Below are positions 33,872-44,641 of a DNA stretch of 64,000 nucleotides, in pieces (position 1 is the stretch's first letter; each line of letters begins with the position of its first letter). The notes beneath the pieces were generated by a model, which did not search any database, had not been told where the DNA came from, and saw nothing but the letters and a program-made list of their open reading frames with translations. This DNA is from Laccaria trichodermophora. Its lineage: Eukaryota; Basidiomycota; Agaricomycetes; Agaricales; Hydnangiaceae. A program made the position numbers and the translations under genes. The stretch lies in assembly GCA_018417955.1 (NCBI GenBank), contig JACTVC010000014.1, forward strand, positions 248,001 through 312,000. Reading direction: 5' to 3'.

Positions 33872-36800
33872 TTACATTGAAAAGTCAGGAGTAAGCTCGC
33901 CAGGGAGAGATGAACCATGACCACGGCCCCGAGCTGGAGCTGATTGATTTATTGCCTGTACCCTCCCTCGAAACTGTGCTCTGCGGCCTCTGCGTTTACC
34001 ATATGGAGATGGCTGACCAGAAACCTCCTTGTCTGCATCCTCCTTCTTCTTTTTCCTCTTGTCGATCACATGGCGAACACTGGCATCAATGATGGCCGGT
34101 TCATCCAGTACAGCAGGGGGTTGAATCTGGAATCTCTGGAGGTGGATAGCATCATGCATTTGTGCCATGTTCAAGATGAGATCATCTGGATTATTGAGGT
34201 GTTGCACAATTGGAGCGCGGCGTTGGGTGCGTACATGTTCTTGATAAACATAGTGAAACCCGGAGGTTGTGCATTTATTGGTGTTACAGTCGTGTTGGGT
34301 GTTGACGGTGCATAAGAGATCCTGGAAAATTGTCAATAAACTCATAGCACCAGACGAGCCCAAGTGCAACCCACCGAGATCGGCACGAAAGACCACTCGT
34401 TCTGACAACGGAGCCGTGGTGGTTTTGAGAGCCGACTTGCTGTATAATTTCGCGCAAGCAAGCAACAAATGTCGATGTATTGGGATGATGGGACTGAACG
34501 ATTACATGCTGACCCACTATGCACTTGTCACCATTTAAAAGGCAGACTTCAGTTGCTGTAACATAGACATGACCCTCCAAGACACCAACTACTCCAGGTA
34601 GTTTCATGCCTGTCAGTGTTTGGTTGAAGCGATGGGGCTGCTGCTTGTCACCCTTGCATCTCCCTAAATAACGATCAGTTTTCAAGGATATGGCAACATG
34701 GGTGATGAATAGATATACCCAAGGATGAGGCTTCACCGATGGCTGAGAGCCCAAGATAATTCTATACAGTCGGGTCGCTCTTGACCAGATGTAACGGACC
34801 AGGCCCAACTGACCGCCAATTAGCATGAACAAGCATTTCGGGACATTGTATGGTCAACGTCCCTTCAAGCGAGACTTCACGGAGATGCGCAGGAATGAAA
34901 TAGCCACCGCTCAAGAGGTGTCGAACACGGTTTCCTTGAGCAAAGGCCATCGCGATGTCACGAGAGGGTGCTTGGCGATTGCTGTGGACACTTTTCGCAC
35001 GAATCACCGCATTGAATGATTCAAAGGCTTCTGTTGCAAAGAGCATGGCTGGGCCAAATCGGCAGACATGAGCTGGGAGGTGCAGGATGATGTGAAACTT
35101 CGATTTGTTGAACCAATCACATGTCCATTGCATAGTCTTGAGTAAATAGTTCTTGATTGCCTGTTCGACGGTTACCTGCAGTATGTATCCCTGTCAGAAA
35201 ACACAAATTGTAAAGACCTCAGGAAACTAACCAAATATTCGTCAATATCAGCGATGAATGGTTGCCACAGAAGCGAAACAAGCTTGGAGAGGGCCAGCCA
35301 GGCCTCAAATACATCATCTGGCACCATATCAAAGATCACAAAAGGCGCAACTTGGGCTATCACCTGAAAATCACAACCAGTGAGGGAACCAGCATAGTTG
35401 ACCAGAGTTTCCCCACTGAGTTTGGAGATTCTGAGACCACAAACATCCAGGCTATTCATCTGTTGTGCGAAAAGTGCCTTTTGTTCATCATTGACTTGAT
35501 TTCGAACCAGATCGCACCAGAAGTATTTCACAAAACCCAGAAGAACCACATGCAGAATTTCGACGGGTGTGTCTTGGTGCGAATCCAGCCCTATTCATGC
35601 CAGTGATATGATGAATACCACAGGCATTAATAAACACAGCAATGACATACCTTGTAGTCGCCAAACGGGACTGGTGATATCTGAAGGCAAATCAGCAACC
35701 GCCGCATCCAGAGCCTGTTGTTTTGCATGTGGGCCGTGCTTTCCTTTGTACGAAGAGAAGAGTTTCTCAAGGTGGAACTCCTGTACAGAGTCTTTGATTC
35801 CTGTTTGTGTACGAGCCTTCTTGAGCTCCGTTTTTGAGCTGATGACAGTTGCCTTTTGAAATACGAATCGAGTGTTTTCTGTGTTTCAACCTTATTACGA
35901 AGTACTCCAGGCTAAGCAAAGAGGTGAGTTGAAGGCAGTCCGGGTGTAAAAATACAACATACCTTCACAAATGCCGAAACACCATCATACATTGCAGAAT
36001 AACTTTCCTCATATTTTTTACGCTTGCCAGACGTTGCTCGTTGGCTCTCTGTGCTGTTACCTGGAGGTGCATTACTTGTTGTGGCAGCAGGCTCAGCAGA
36101 ATCATTGGCACCATCCGACTCAGCATTGCTTCCAGCACTGGAAGGAGCAGGACTGTTCTCTTGTGACTCATCCCTACTGATGATCGGTACAGTTCCGGTG
36201 TCGTCAGCATCGCTTCCTTTGACCCAACATGAGTGGCAAAAGAACTTCCCCCGCAGTCCGATATGACATGCAAGCTCGCTATGCATGGGATTATCCCCAA
36301 GTAATGCAAGAACACTAGGAAAGATGAGAATTGGTTCCTTATGTTCGCAGTCCCATGCCCAGATACCATCATGTTGAGCATCCCTGGAATTGATAGTGAG
36401 ATTGGTAGCGTCAAAGCATCAAGAAATACATACTCAATCTGACTAACAACTCCATCCATCATTTCGAGAGGCGGCGCTATGTTTGATGTACATAAAAAAT
36501 GAATGTTGTATTCCTTGGCCATATGTTCCCTCGGCAAACCAGCAAGAGTGAATAGAAAACTATTATGCTCATTCCATTTCTTCAACATGTTCCCTGAGGT
36601 ATCGTCACAGTACATCCACAGCAGCAAAGATGCAACCCAAAACCCTTTTGCCAGGCTTCGCCAACGGTTACCAAGAACCAGGTTTGTATGGATCCAGGGT
36701 TCAAGGGAGGACAGGATGACATCCTCCTTTGGAAAGAATCCTGTTGAGAAAGGTCGTATTAGATATATTATATAAACAATAATGATTTACCATGGATGTG

Positions 36801-38272
36801 AGAAGGATGTGGTATTTGAAACCGAGCAAATTCCTTGTCCAAGGAAGTGAAACTTTTGGCAAGCTGGTGTTCAGATACCTCAAGTTCAACATCCTTACGG
36901 ACTACCCAGCCCTCAATCCCATCAATCACCCGTGTCTCCAACTTCCATGCTTGGGCAAAAAGGGTACCATCCCTCATGAACCAACGCTCCAGAATGCACA
37001 TGGACAGGTCTTTGAGGAGGGCTGGCTCATAGATGTAATAATCGTCTCCGCGGACGTGGACCATCGGAGTTGTTTCTTCTGGTAGGAGTTCCTTCAACCA
37101 TCGCTCTGCTTGTCGCACTTCGCTAAGTTGTTTTCCGGTATCTTCAGGGTAGAGATGAATGTTCGGTCGAACTTTTGGATTGCAAAATTCCTTCGTCAAA
37201 TTTCAGATGGCTTACACATGATAACTGAGCAAAACTTTACCTGAGCAAGTATTTGGCCCAGGTTGTTTACATGGTAGCGGTGCCCCAGCTTGCCTTCATA
37301 TGCCAAGGTGTCGACGCCACACATATTTTGTAGGATTTTGTTGAGTGTTTTGAGGGATTTTGTTGATGGGACGTTGTTGATGTTGTTGATGTTGTTGACG
37401 TTGTTGACTCGCAATAGCCACAGGAATAGATCAAGCTGCTTGCAAGAAAATACAGAGCGTGGGAGATGCATGAGGATGTCCAGAGAGCACGTCTGCGGTT
37501 GCATAAGTGGCAGGACAGAGCGATCTCACCAATTGGACTCACAATTTTATCCTCCCATGGAAACCACTCCTCAGACAGACCAATATTTGACTGATTGGTG
37601 CAGGCATGTTTGTGAGGACCCTGATCAGCATTTCGTTCTTTATATCTTGGTCAGATCTGGGGACAAACACACGAAAAAAACACATACCAGCACCGTCATC
37701 AGAGTCAGAGACGTCATCTTGTTCAAAATCACTGATATCTTCATTTAGAAGCTGTATCGTTGCTTGAGATATGTCACTGAAAAGCTGATCTTGAGGTGTC
37801 GGGTCTGCGAGTGTATTCTCTAATTGATAGAGGCCCCAGTCAAGTATTCCGCCAGCTCCAGGTGAACCAGGTGTGGGGTTAACATAGACATTATGATTGG
37901 GATGTCCAAGCGGGTAGCGAGCTTGATGGGGATCTGAGGTGGCAGAGATAAGGAGAGCTCGAAGGGCGTCCTCAGAAAGTGCGCGACCAGAGGGTGTTTG
38001 AGCTGCCGAAGTTGATGGCGTGGGATTACTGCTGTCACTTACAGCTGAAGGCGATGTAAACCTCTTCAACCTCTGGACATGGCCTTGTGTGCGTTCATGG
38101 GCTTTGCAATCTGCCACCTTTCGCTCCAGGCCATCCTGACAGACGAGGCATGAAAAAAGAGCCCTCCTGTTGCTGCTACCCTGAGGCTCCCAGTCTGTTC
38201 GCGAGGTTTAAGTTCTAGATATAGCCATTTGGGTGTCACAGACTTACATTTGACATCTGGCTGATACGACAT
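33872..38272 (-). CDS. Plavaka transposase
   Basis: Exon 1 encodes MSYQPDVK at 38272. After an intron with GTAAGT donor comes a zinc finger, CLVCQDGLERKVADCKAHE with a later His (GHVQRL). Family landmarks follow in order: QNMCGVDTLAYEGKLGHRYH; NPKVRPNIHLYPEDTGKQLS; a long segment with YIYEPALLKDLSMCILERWF; WMYCDDTSGNMLKKWNEHNS; YNIHFLCTSNIAPPLEMMDG; SELACHIGLRGKFFCHSCW. Near the C-terminus are HIILHLPAHVCRFGPAMLFA with TEAFESFN, and a basic tail (KRRGRRAQFRGRV). CDDTSGN and HLPAH...TEAFESFN are typical of basidiomycete Plavaka proteins, which catalyse cut-and-paste transposition in the nucleus. More than ten exons are needed. I noticed no internal stop in the exons read, so it could be functional. 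Confidence 0.85.
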
Positions 38273-38569
38273 GGCTTCGAAAACCTCTCGATAAAACTGA
38301 GAAGGAGGTGGTTGAACAAAGGATGAAAAAAATCCTCAAAAAATGTCATATATTCCGATCGATGCACAATACCTGACTGACAGTTCAACCATAACACACC
38401 AATCACTGGTTTAAATTTGTTCAAATGCAATTCAAGTCTAACTTAGATTTCGAACTCAACCAGATCGGAGTCTCTCAAAATCAAGAACCGCTCAACTGAA
38501 GGCCCAGCTGTGTATTAGTCTTGCAAACTCCATGAATACTGCAGAACTAAATGTCAGGGTGTATATCTA

Positions 38570-38870
38570 TATTGTATATATTCTGGGGCTTATATATCTC
38601 CACTTTTACCTAAATATATTTTGTTGTCCAATGTCACACTAAATATATTTCTAGTGTGTCACACACCCCAAAATATATTTCCTCACTGGAATGGACTCCA
38701 AATATATTTCTTATGCCTGGACCCTGAATTGTGACTGTCACAATGTAGAGATATATTTCTTGTCTGGGATGGACTTGGGATATATTTTGCAGCTAGGGTT
38801 GACTAAGGATATATTTCTTCAGCCATGAGGGGTGTCTGGGGTCCTATATTTAAGAGAAAAACTTGGAATT
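38570..38870. repeat. Interspersed AATATATTTC motif array
   Basis: The motif (A)AATATATTT(C/T) occurs seven times between about 38610 and 38815, spaced 25-45 bases apart with unrelated spacers. Clustered short motifs of this kind are typical of subterminal transposase-binding arrays in CACTA and other DNA elements. It lies about 300 bases beyond the Plavaka start codon, so it could be the subterminal region of that element. No matching array was seen at the other end. Confidence 0.5.
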
Positions 38871-38973
38871 TTTTTAAATATAGGGGATAGGGGATTTGCC
38901 TATTATTTTGTAGGCAGAAAACCCTCATTGGGATGTTTGTTGACAGATATTTACCAATAGCTTTGACCCATGT

Positions 38974-40565
38974 ATATGCTTTGATGTGTGCACTATTTCT
39001 TAATTGGGAAAAGCATTACACTTTTTTCTGCCACACCTGATGTTAGGCACAGTGTGCATTTAGGTTGGGAACTGTTTCCCATGCTTCTTGGGCCAGAAGA
39101 GTTAATGGCTAGCATGGTGTTGTCATTGTTAATGACAATGTGTGCACTATTTTCTAATTGGGCCATTTCCTAATTAAGAAAAGCATTACACTTTTTTCTG
39201 ACACACCTGATGTCTTTGTAGTGTCCACTTTATTCATTGCAAAATTGTGTAGTGTCCGATTTTTTCATTAGAAAACTATGTAGTGTCTGCTTTATTCATT
39301 ACAAAATTGTGTAGTGTCCACTTTTTCATTACAACACTTTGTAGTGTCCGCTTTTTTCATTACAACACTTTGTAGTGTCCATTTATTCATTAGAAAATTG
39401 TGTAGTGTCCGCTTTTTTCATTAGAAATCTGTGTAGTGTCCGCTTTTTTCATTACAAAATTGTGTAGTGTCTACTTTTTCATTACAAGTGTGTAGTGTCT
39501 GCTTTTTTCATTAGAAAACTTTGTGGTCTGCCTTTCTGATATCTTGTGACTCCAGCCAAACAGCTCTTCATCATTTGGAATTCATACACCAGTTGTGTTT
39601 TGACTGAGCATCAAGTGTCCTAATTGTCCCCTTGGCCAGCTTCAGTCATGTTGTCCAACATTCATTGCATCTCTCTGGGGACTCATCTCTGTCCATCTAT
39701 CTCTGACCATAGCCAACCTCAACATGACCTTGTTCAAGACAATCTCAGTGATTGATTTGCCAGCTGTTGGGGCTACAGTCAGATGCTGTTCAAGAGGAAA
39801 GTTAGGACACTTGATGCTCAGTCAAAACACAACTGGTGTATGAATTCCAAATGATGAAGAGCTGTTTGGCTGGAGTCACAAGATATCAGAAAGGCAGACC
39901 ACAAAGTTTTCTAATGAAAAAAGCAGACACTACACACTTGTAATGAAAAAGTGGACACTAAACAATTTTGTAGTGAAAAAAGCGACACTACACAGATTTC
40001 TAATGAAAAAAGCGGACACTACACAATTTTCTAATGAATAAATGGACACTACAAAGTGTTGTAATGAAAAAGCAGACACTACACAATTTTGTAATGCATA
40101 AAGTGGACACTACACAGATTTCTAATGAAAAAAGCGGACACTACAAAGTGTTGTAATGAAAAAGTGGACACTACACAATTTTGTAATGAATAAAGCAGAC
40201 ACTACATAGTTTTCTAATGAAAAGAGCAGACACTACACAATTTTGCAATGAATAAAGTGGACACTGCAAAGTTTTCTAATGAAAAAAGCGGACACTACAA
40301 ACCAAACTGATATTATGTAATGACTTTCCCAATTGGGAAATATGCGAACATTGTCATTAACAATGACAACACCCTGCTGGCCACTAACTCTTCTGACCCA
40401 AGAAGCATGGGAAACAATTCCCCACCTAAATGTGCACTGTGCCTGACATCAGGTGTGTCAGAAAAAAGTGTAACACTTTTCCCAATTAGGAAATAGTGCA
40501 CACATCATCACTAACAATGACAACACCATGCTAGCCATTAACTCTTCTGGCCCAAAAAGCATGGG
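38974..40565. mobile_element. Foldback element with two arms of 31-bp tandem repeats
   Basis: The arms (about 38974-39630 and 39810-40565) are inverted copies around a 180-base loop. Each arm has an outer part with CACACCTGATGT(T/C)AGGCACAGTG and GCCAGAAGAGTTAATGGC. The middle array is (T)GTAGTGTCCGCTTTTTTC-ATTAGAAAA-type units of about 31 bases, ten in the left arm (39216-39530) and thirteen in the right (39898-40300). The inner part is CATCAAGTGTCC/GGACACTTGATG. No gene is visible in loop or arms. The right arm extends further than the left by part of an outer unit. Confidence 0.85.
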
Positions 40566-40570
40566 AGAAA

Positions 40571-40961
40571 ATACTGAGCAGTTATGTCTGTAGAGTCCCT
40601 AGAAAATGACTTGTTTTGCCAAAAAATGACCAAAATAGCACAAAATAACCATTTTCTACAGGCTCTACAGGCATAACTGCTCTGTATTTTTAACTGATTC
40701 TTTGATAGGCTCATTCAGGATAACCAGAGGTACCTTTTGGCTTACTGTCCAGTTAGCGCATTTTTTTTTTTCAGGTACTGAAAATGGCCATCAAAACAAA
40801 AACCTCATCACAGCCCCAGCTTTCACCTGAATTAGTCCATACTAAGGGAAGTGTAATACAACTACATAATGTAAAAGAATACACAACTACATTTAGACCA
40901 CAATATGTATTCAGAAAGAACCAGAAAATCACCTATGGTCCATTCTTTTTGCACTCAACTG
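40571..40961 (-). mobile_element. Truncated half copy of the 679-bp mariner-like palindrome
   Basis: The sequence matches one arm of the element at 43963-44641 (shared GATTCTTTGATAGGCTCATTC, AATGGCC and GTGTAATACAACTACATAATG with mismatches). It ends in the same terminus, GCACTCAACTG followed by TA at 40962-40963. The other arm is missing at the edge of the foldback element. It is diverged and non-coding. Confidence 0.75.
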
Positions 40962-40963
40962 TA

Positions 40964-41445
40964 CCATTTTTCACTTGTCAGCTCCATTTTTTTGCATCTG
41001 AACATGTTTGAGTGGCTGTATCCATGCATTTTTACAGATTCAATGACCTTGTCTGCTCAGTAATTTTGCACCATAATACAGCACCAGCTAATGTACTCAA
41101 TGGCCTGATGCAAACATAAAACCAGAGGGTGATTTTGAATGTGGGACATGGCAAAGAACAGTTTTGGGGGTTGGTAAAACACATGAACAAGTAAACTTAG
41201 TTAGGCCATGTGTTAGCCAGGCTGGCTATCATCACCAGACAGATGGCAACATAAATTATTGAATGAGAGACAAGCCAAAGAGTGGTGAGGAGTTAGAAGA
41301 CCTATGGTGCCAAATGGGCTGGCTATACAAGTGGGAGTTGGTGAAATCAAGGGAAAAACTGCTGTGGTGTCAACTGGGCTGGGCCCAGGTTGGAGGTCAT
41401 GACTGGATGGATGGAAAAAAGCAGCAGAGTAATGTGAATGGGGTA
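40964..41445. other. Spacer between MITEs, nothing recognised
   Basis: No gene, long repeat or terminus was recognised. Sequence around 41200-41400 holds loose inverted motifs (GCCAGGCTGGC; GGGCTGGGCCC) without a clear structure. Confidence 0.5.
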
Positions 41446-42258
41446 CAGTGACTATGCAAAAGTCTTGCACCACACAAATAATTCTATATCCTCTCAAACT
41501 TCAAGGGAATAGTCACCATATATATATGGTAATATACAAATATTCTATATACATCTTTAACATGAAAATGAGATTTGGATCTCATGCCCTGCTCCATGTA
41601 GGAAAAAGTGAAAGAAATGGGGTTTTGAGAGTTTTACCAATACTTCATGTGAGAGTCTAAAAAAATCTGAAGAATTAAGTACTTGCTGACTCAAGTATAC
41701 AGAACTTTGAATCATATCAATTGGATTAGTGGTTGTTGAGATATAGGTGTAAGAAAAGGGCTTATTTTGGGATAGATGATGAAACAAGGCCCTTTCTTAC
41801 ACCTATTTCTCAACAACCACTGCTCCAATTGAAATGATTCAAGGTTCTGTATACTTGAGTAGGCTAGTACTATATATTTTTCTAACTCTCACATGAAGTA
41901 TTTGTAAAACTGTCAAAACCTCATTTTTGATCTACCCAAAACAAGCCCCTTCCTTACACCTATATCTAAACAACTGCTACTCCAATTGAAATGATTCAAA
42001 GTTCTAATACTTGAGTAGGGTAGTACTCAATTCTTCATATTTTTTTAGACTCTCACATGACATATTTATGGAACTGTCAAAACCTCATTTTTTCACTTTT
42101 TTCTACATGAAGCAGAGAATGAGATCCAGACCTCATATTCATGTCAAAGATGTATATAGAATATTTGTATATTATCATATTTATATGGTAACTAGTCCCC
42201 AGAAGTTGAGGAAGATATAGTATTTTTTATGTGGTGCAAAACTTATAGTGAGTCACTG
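41446..42258. mobile_element. Mariner-like foldback element, 813 bp
   Basis: The termini CAGTGACTATGCAAAAGTC and, reversed, CAGTGACTCACTATAAGTTT are followed by TTGCACCACA. They abut TA on both sides (41444-41445 and 42259-42260), typical of Tc1/mariner ends. Arms pair over several hundred bases, for example ATATTCTATATACATCTTTRACATG in each. A module of about 130 bases with TTACACCTAT(T/A)TCT(C/A)AACAAC appears three times (near 41740 inverted, 41795 and 41955). No transposase is present. Confidence 0.85.
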
Positions 42259-42260
42259 TA

Positions 42261-43025
42261 CCTTTCTTTCATTTCATTTTCCTTTTCTCTTGCAACTGAT
42301 GTATTCAAGCATGATTCAAGTACTCTAACTAATACAGTTACATAGTATGCAGTATACCTGAATCCAAGGCATGTGTAAGCAGTCCCTAGAATGCACAAAG
42401 GACCACCTAAGCCAAAAGGCAGAATAACTGAGAAGTTATATTTTCAGCCAGTGCATCCTATATATGATACAGTATGGGAACTGTAGTAATCCTGCCATGA
42501 TTACAGCATGCAGTGATATATGTGTGCATATTTGTCAAACAAGGTCTTAGCCAAATACTTGAATATACAGTTTTCATTCCAAACAAAGACCCTTATCAGG
42601 TAGTACTTGTATATTGGAATATGATGGAAGATTCTAAGATCTTTTAAGGTCTTCTCCTATAATCTAGAATTGTGCAGAGTCAAAGCAGAGTATTTAATAT
42701 GTCTGTAAACTAGGATTTGGAATTCATTCTAACTCTTACTGCCAAACATTGTTTACTTGAGACCTTGAAAAAGACTAAGTATAACCCTGTCAGTTGTAAT
42801 AGATAAAGCCATGCACTATCAATTACTACTTAACCCAATGATTCTGGTACATGTTCACACTTCATCCATCAGTAAGAATACATTAAGGCACTCATGTTAT
42901 CTAGTGACATTCTCAATCAGATTTAACTCAACATGTCAACGGAACTCACTCTAAAGTAAGTTCTCAATTCAATTGAAGTAGCTAACAAAGTTTGTATTTG
43001 CAGGAATACACCAATGCTAAATTCT
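42261..43025. other. 3' flank of the right NLR copy
   Basis: No gene recognised. Two landmarks shared, inverted, with 28216-28510 (TTTGTATTTGCAGGAATACACCAA at 42991-43014, and a GACC(T)TTGTTTG match near 42540-42600) show that homology of the two NLR loci extends past their coding ends. The tract is AT-rich and nearly free of CG. Confidence 0.5.
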
Positions 43026-43353
43026 TCAAACTCTAACAGTTTCCTGAAGTGCATTTCCATAATGTCCTCTTTGTGCATTCATATCTGCCCCATTCTCTAT
43101 CAAAAGCTTTCCCATTGCTTCATAACCCTGATGTAATGCTGCCTCAAGTGCATTTCCATAAAGTCCTTCTTGTGCATTCATGTCTGCCCCATTCTCTATC
43201 AAAAACTTTGCAATTGCCTCATGACCCAACCATACTGCTGCCTGAAGTGCATTTCCACAGAGTCCTCCTTGTGCATTCACATCTGCCCCATTCTCTATCA
43301 GCAGTTTTACAATTGCATCATGGCCTTGACATGATGCCAGCTGCAAAACAAAC

Positions 43354-43930
43354 TAGTGTTTGGAAGTCTGGTCTCATGACTGGAAAAAGACCGTAACCAG
43401 ACCAGACCAAGACCGCAAAAGACCGGACCTGCTGTTTGGTCTTTTTATTTTTGAGATGTAAAGACCGCAAAAAAACCGGTTAATGTGAATTGTTCTTGAT
43501 TGGTTTGGACCAGTCTTTTGTAGCCCCTTAAATACCCTTTAAAACGCACCCAAGAACGTACAATTTGATCAAAAAACGAGAGAGATATGAATTAAAATGT
43601 AAATTACTTTTGGGAATAATAGATGTACCAGACTTATTTTATAGAAGCACCAATTCCTAACAGAATTTAACGTTCTTGGGCTCGTTTTGAAGCTAATAGA
43701 GATGTTAATAAATTTAACAATTCATAATATTGGCCTAAAGACTGGTCATAAACCAGTTAAAACTGATGCAGACTGAAACCAGTCTATCGACTGCAAAAAG
43801 ACCACAGACCATGGTCTTTTTGCAGTCCGGTCTGGTCTTTTGACTTCTGGGGAAAAGGCAGACCAGTTACAGTTACAGTTAATGCCCCTGGGCATCAAAA
43901 AACCGGACCGAACCAGACTTTCAAACACTA
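43354..43930 (+). mobile_element. hAT-like MITE, copy 2 (577 bp), in the right ankyrin domain
   Basis: The ends are TAGTGTTTGGAAGTCTGG and, reversed, TAGTGTTTGAAAGTCTGG, with a perfect 8-bp duplication AAACAAAC at 43346-43353 and 43931-43938. It belongs to the same family as 26438-27002 but is inverted relative to it. It interrupts the ankyrin-coding sequence just before LQLASCQGHDA. The left NLR gene is uninterrupted at this place, so it gives the empty site. Confidence 0.92.
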
Positions 43931-43962
43931 AAACAAACCCATATATTCCTCCAACCCATGTA

Positions 43963-44641
43963 CAGTTGAGTGCAAAAAGAATGAAGGTTGGTTCATTTTT
44001 CTGGTTCTTTCTAAGAATCTATTGTACCTCAAATGTATTTGTGTATTCTTTTACATCATGTAGTTGTGTTACACTTCCCTTGGTATGGACTCATTTCAGT
44101 GAAAGCTGGAGCCTTGAGAAGGTTTTTATTCTGGAGGCCATTTTTGGCATCTGAAAAAAAAATTATGCGCTAACTGGGGAGGTAGCCAGAACATACCTCT
44201 GGTCAACCTGAATGAGCCTATCAAAGAATTAGTTAAAAATACTGAGTGGTTATGCTTGTAGAGCCTCCAGAAAATGGTCATTTTGTGCTATTTTGGTCAT
44301 TTTTGGCCTGTTTTAGACAAAACAAGCCATTTTCCAAAGCCTCTACAGACCTGACCACTCAGTATTTTTGACTGATTCTTTGATAGGCTCATTCAGGTTG
44401 ACCAGAGGTATGTTCTGGCTACCTCCCCAGTTAGCACATAATTTTTTTTTCAGATGCCAAAAATGGCCTCCAGAATAAAAACCTTCTCAAGGCTCCAGCT
44501 TTCACTGAAATTAGTCCATACCAAGGGAAGTGTAACACAACTACATGATGTAAAAGAATACACAAATACATTTGAGGTACAATAGATTCTTAGAAAGAAC
44601 CAGAAAAATGAACCAACCTTCATTCTTTTTGCACTCAACTG
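43963..44641. mobile_element. Mariner-like long palindrome, 679 bp
   Basis: Two arms of about 335 bases are near-perfect inverted copies. Both start CAGTTGAGTGCAAAAAGAAT and meet near 44306. TA abuts each end (43961-43962 and 44642-44643). Sequence of the left NLR gene continues directly across the site (GATGTGAATACATGGGTG), giving an empty site. A diverged half copy lies at 40571-40961. Such a snapback sequence would yield hairpin RNA if transcribed. Confidence 0.92.

Larger units (their letters stand above)
31413..38300 (-). mobile_element. Plavaka-type DNA transposon with three genes (ends not located)
   Basis: The span is defined by its genes: the transposase (33872-38272, minus), a seven-exon accessory gene (31413-32955, minus) and a coiled-coil gene (33176-33851, plus). 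Unlike its surroundings, the DNA contains normal CG dinucleotides, and exons read cleanly across several introns, suggesting a recent arrival. Terminal repeats were not found by eye. AATATATTTC repeats at 38600-38820 may be subterminal. Plavaka belongs to the CACTA-like group described in basidiomycetes. Confidence 0.75.

Noticed and set aside
33410..33924. Minus-strand frames opposite the coiled-coil gene
   Set aside because: The plus strand shows heptad-patterned helix and plausible splice sites, and the minus frames are short and do not join the transposase exons.
39216..40300. 31-bp repeats with a regular period, CRISPR-like at first sight
   Set aside because: The units are contiguous and have no unique spacers, they lie mirrored in two arms, and the genome is eukaryotic. 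This is a tandem repeat within a foldback element.
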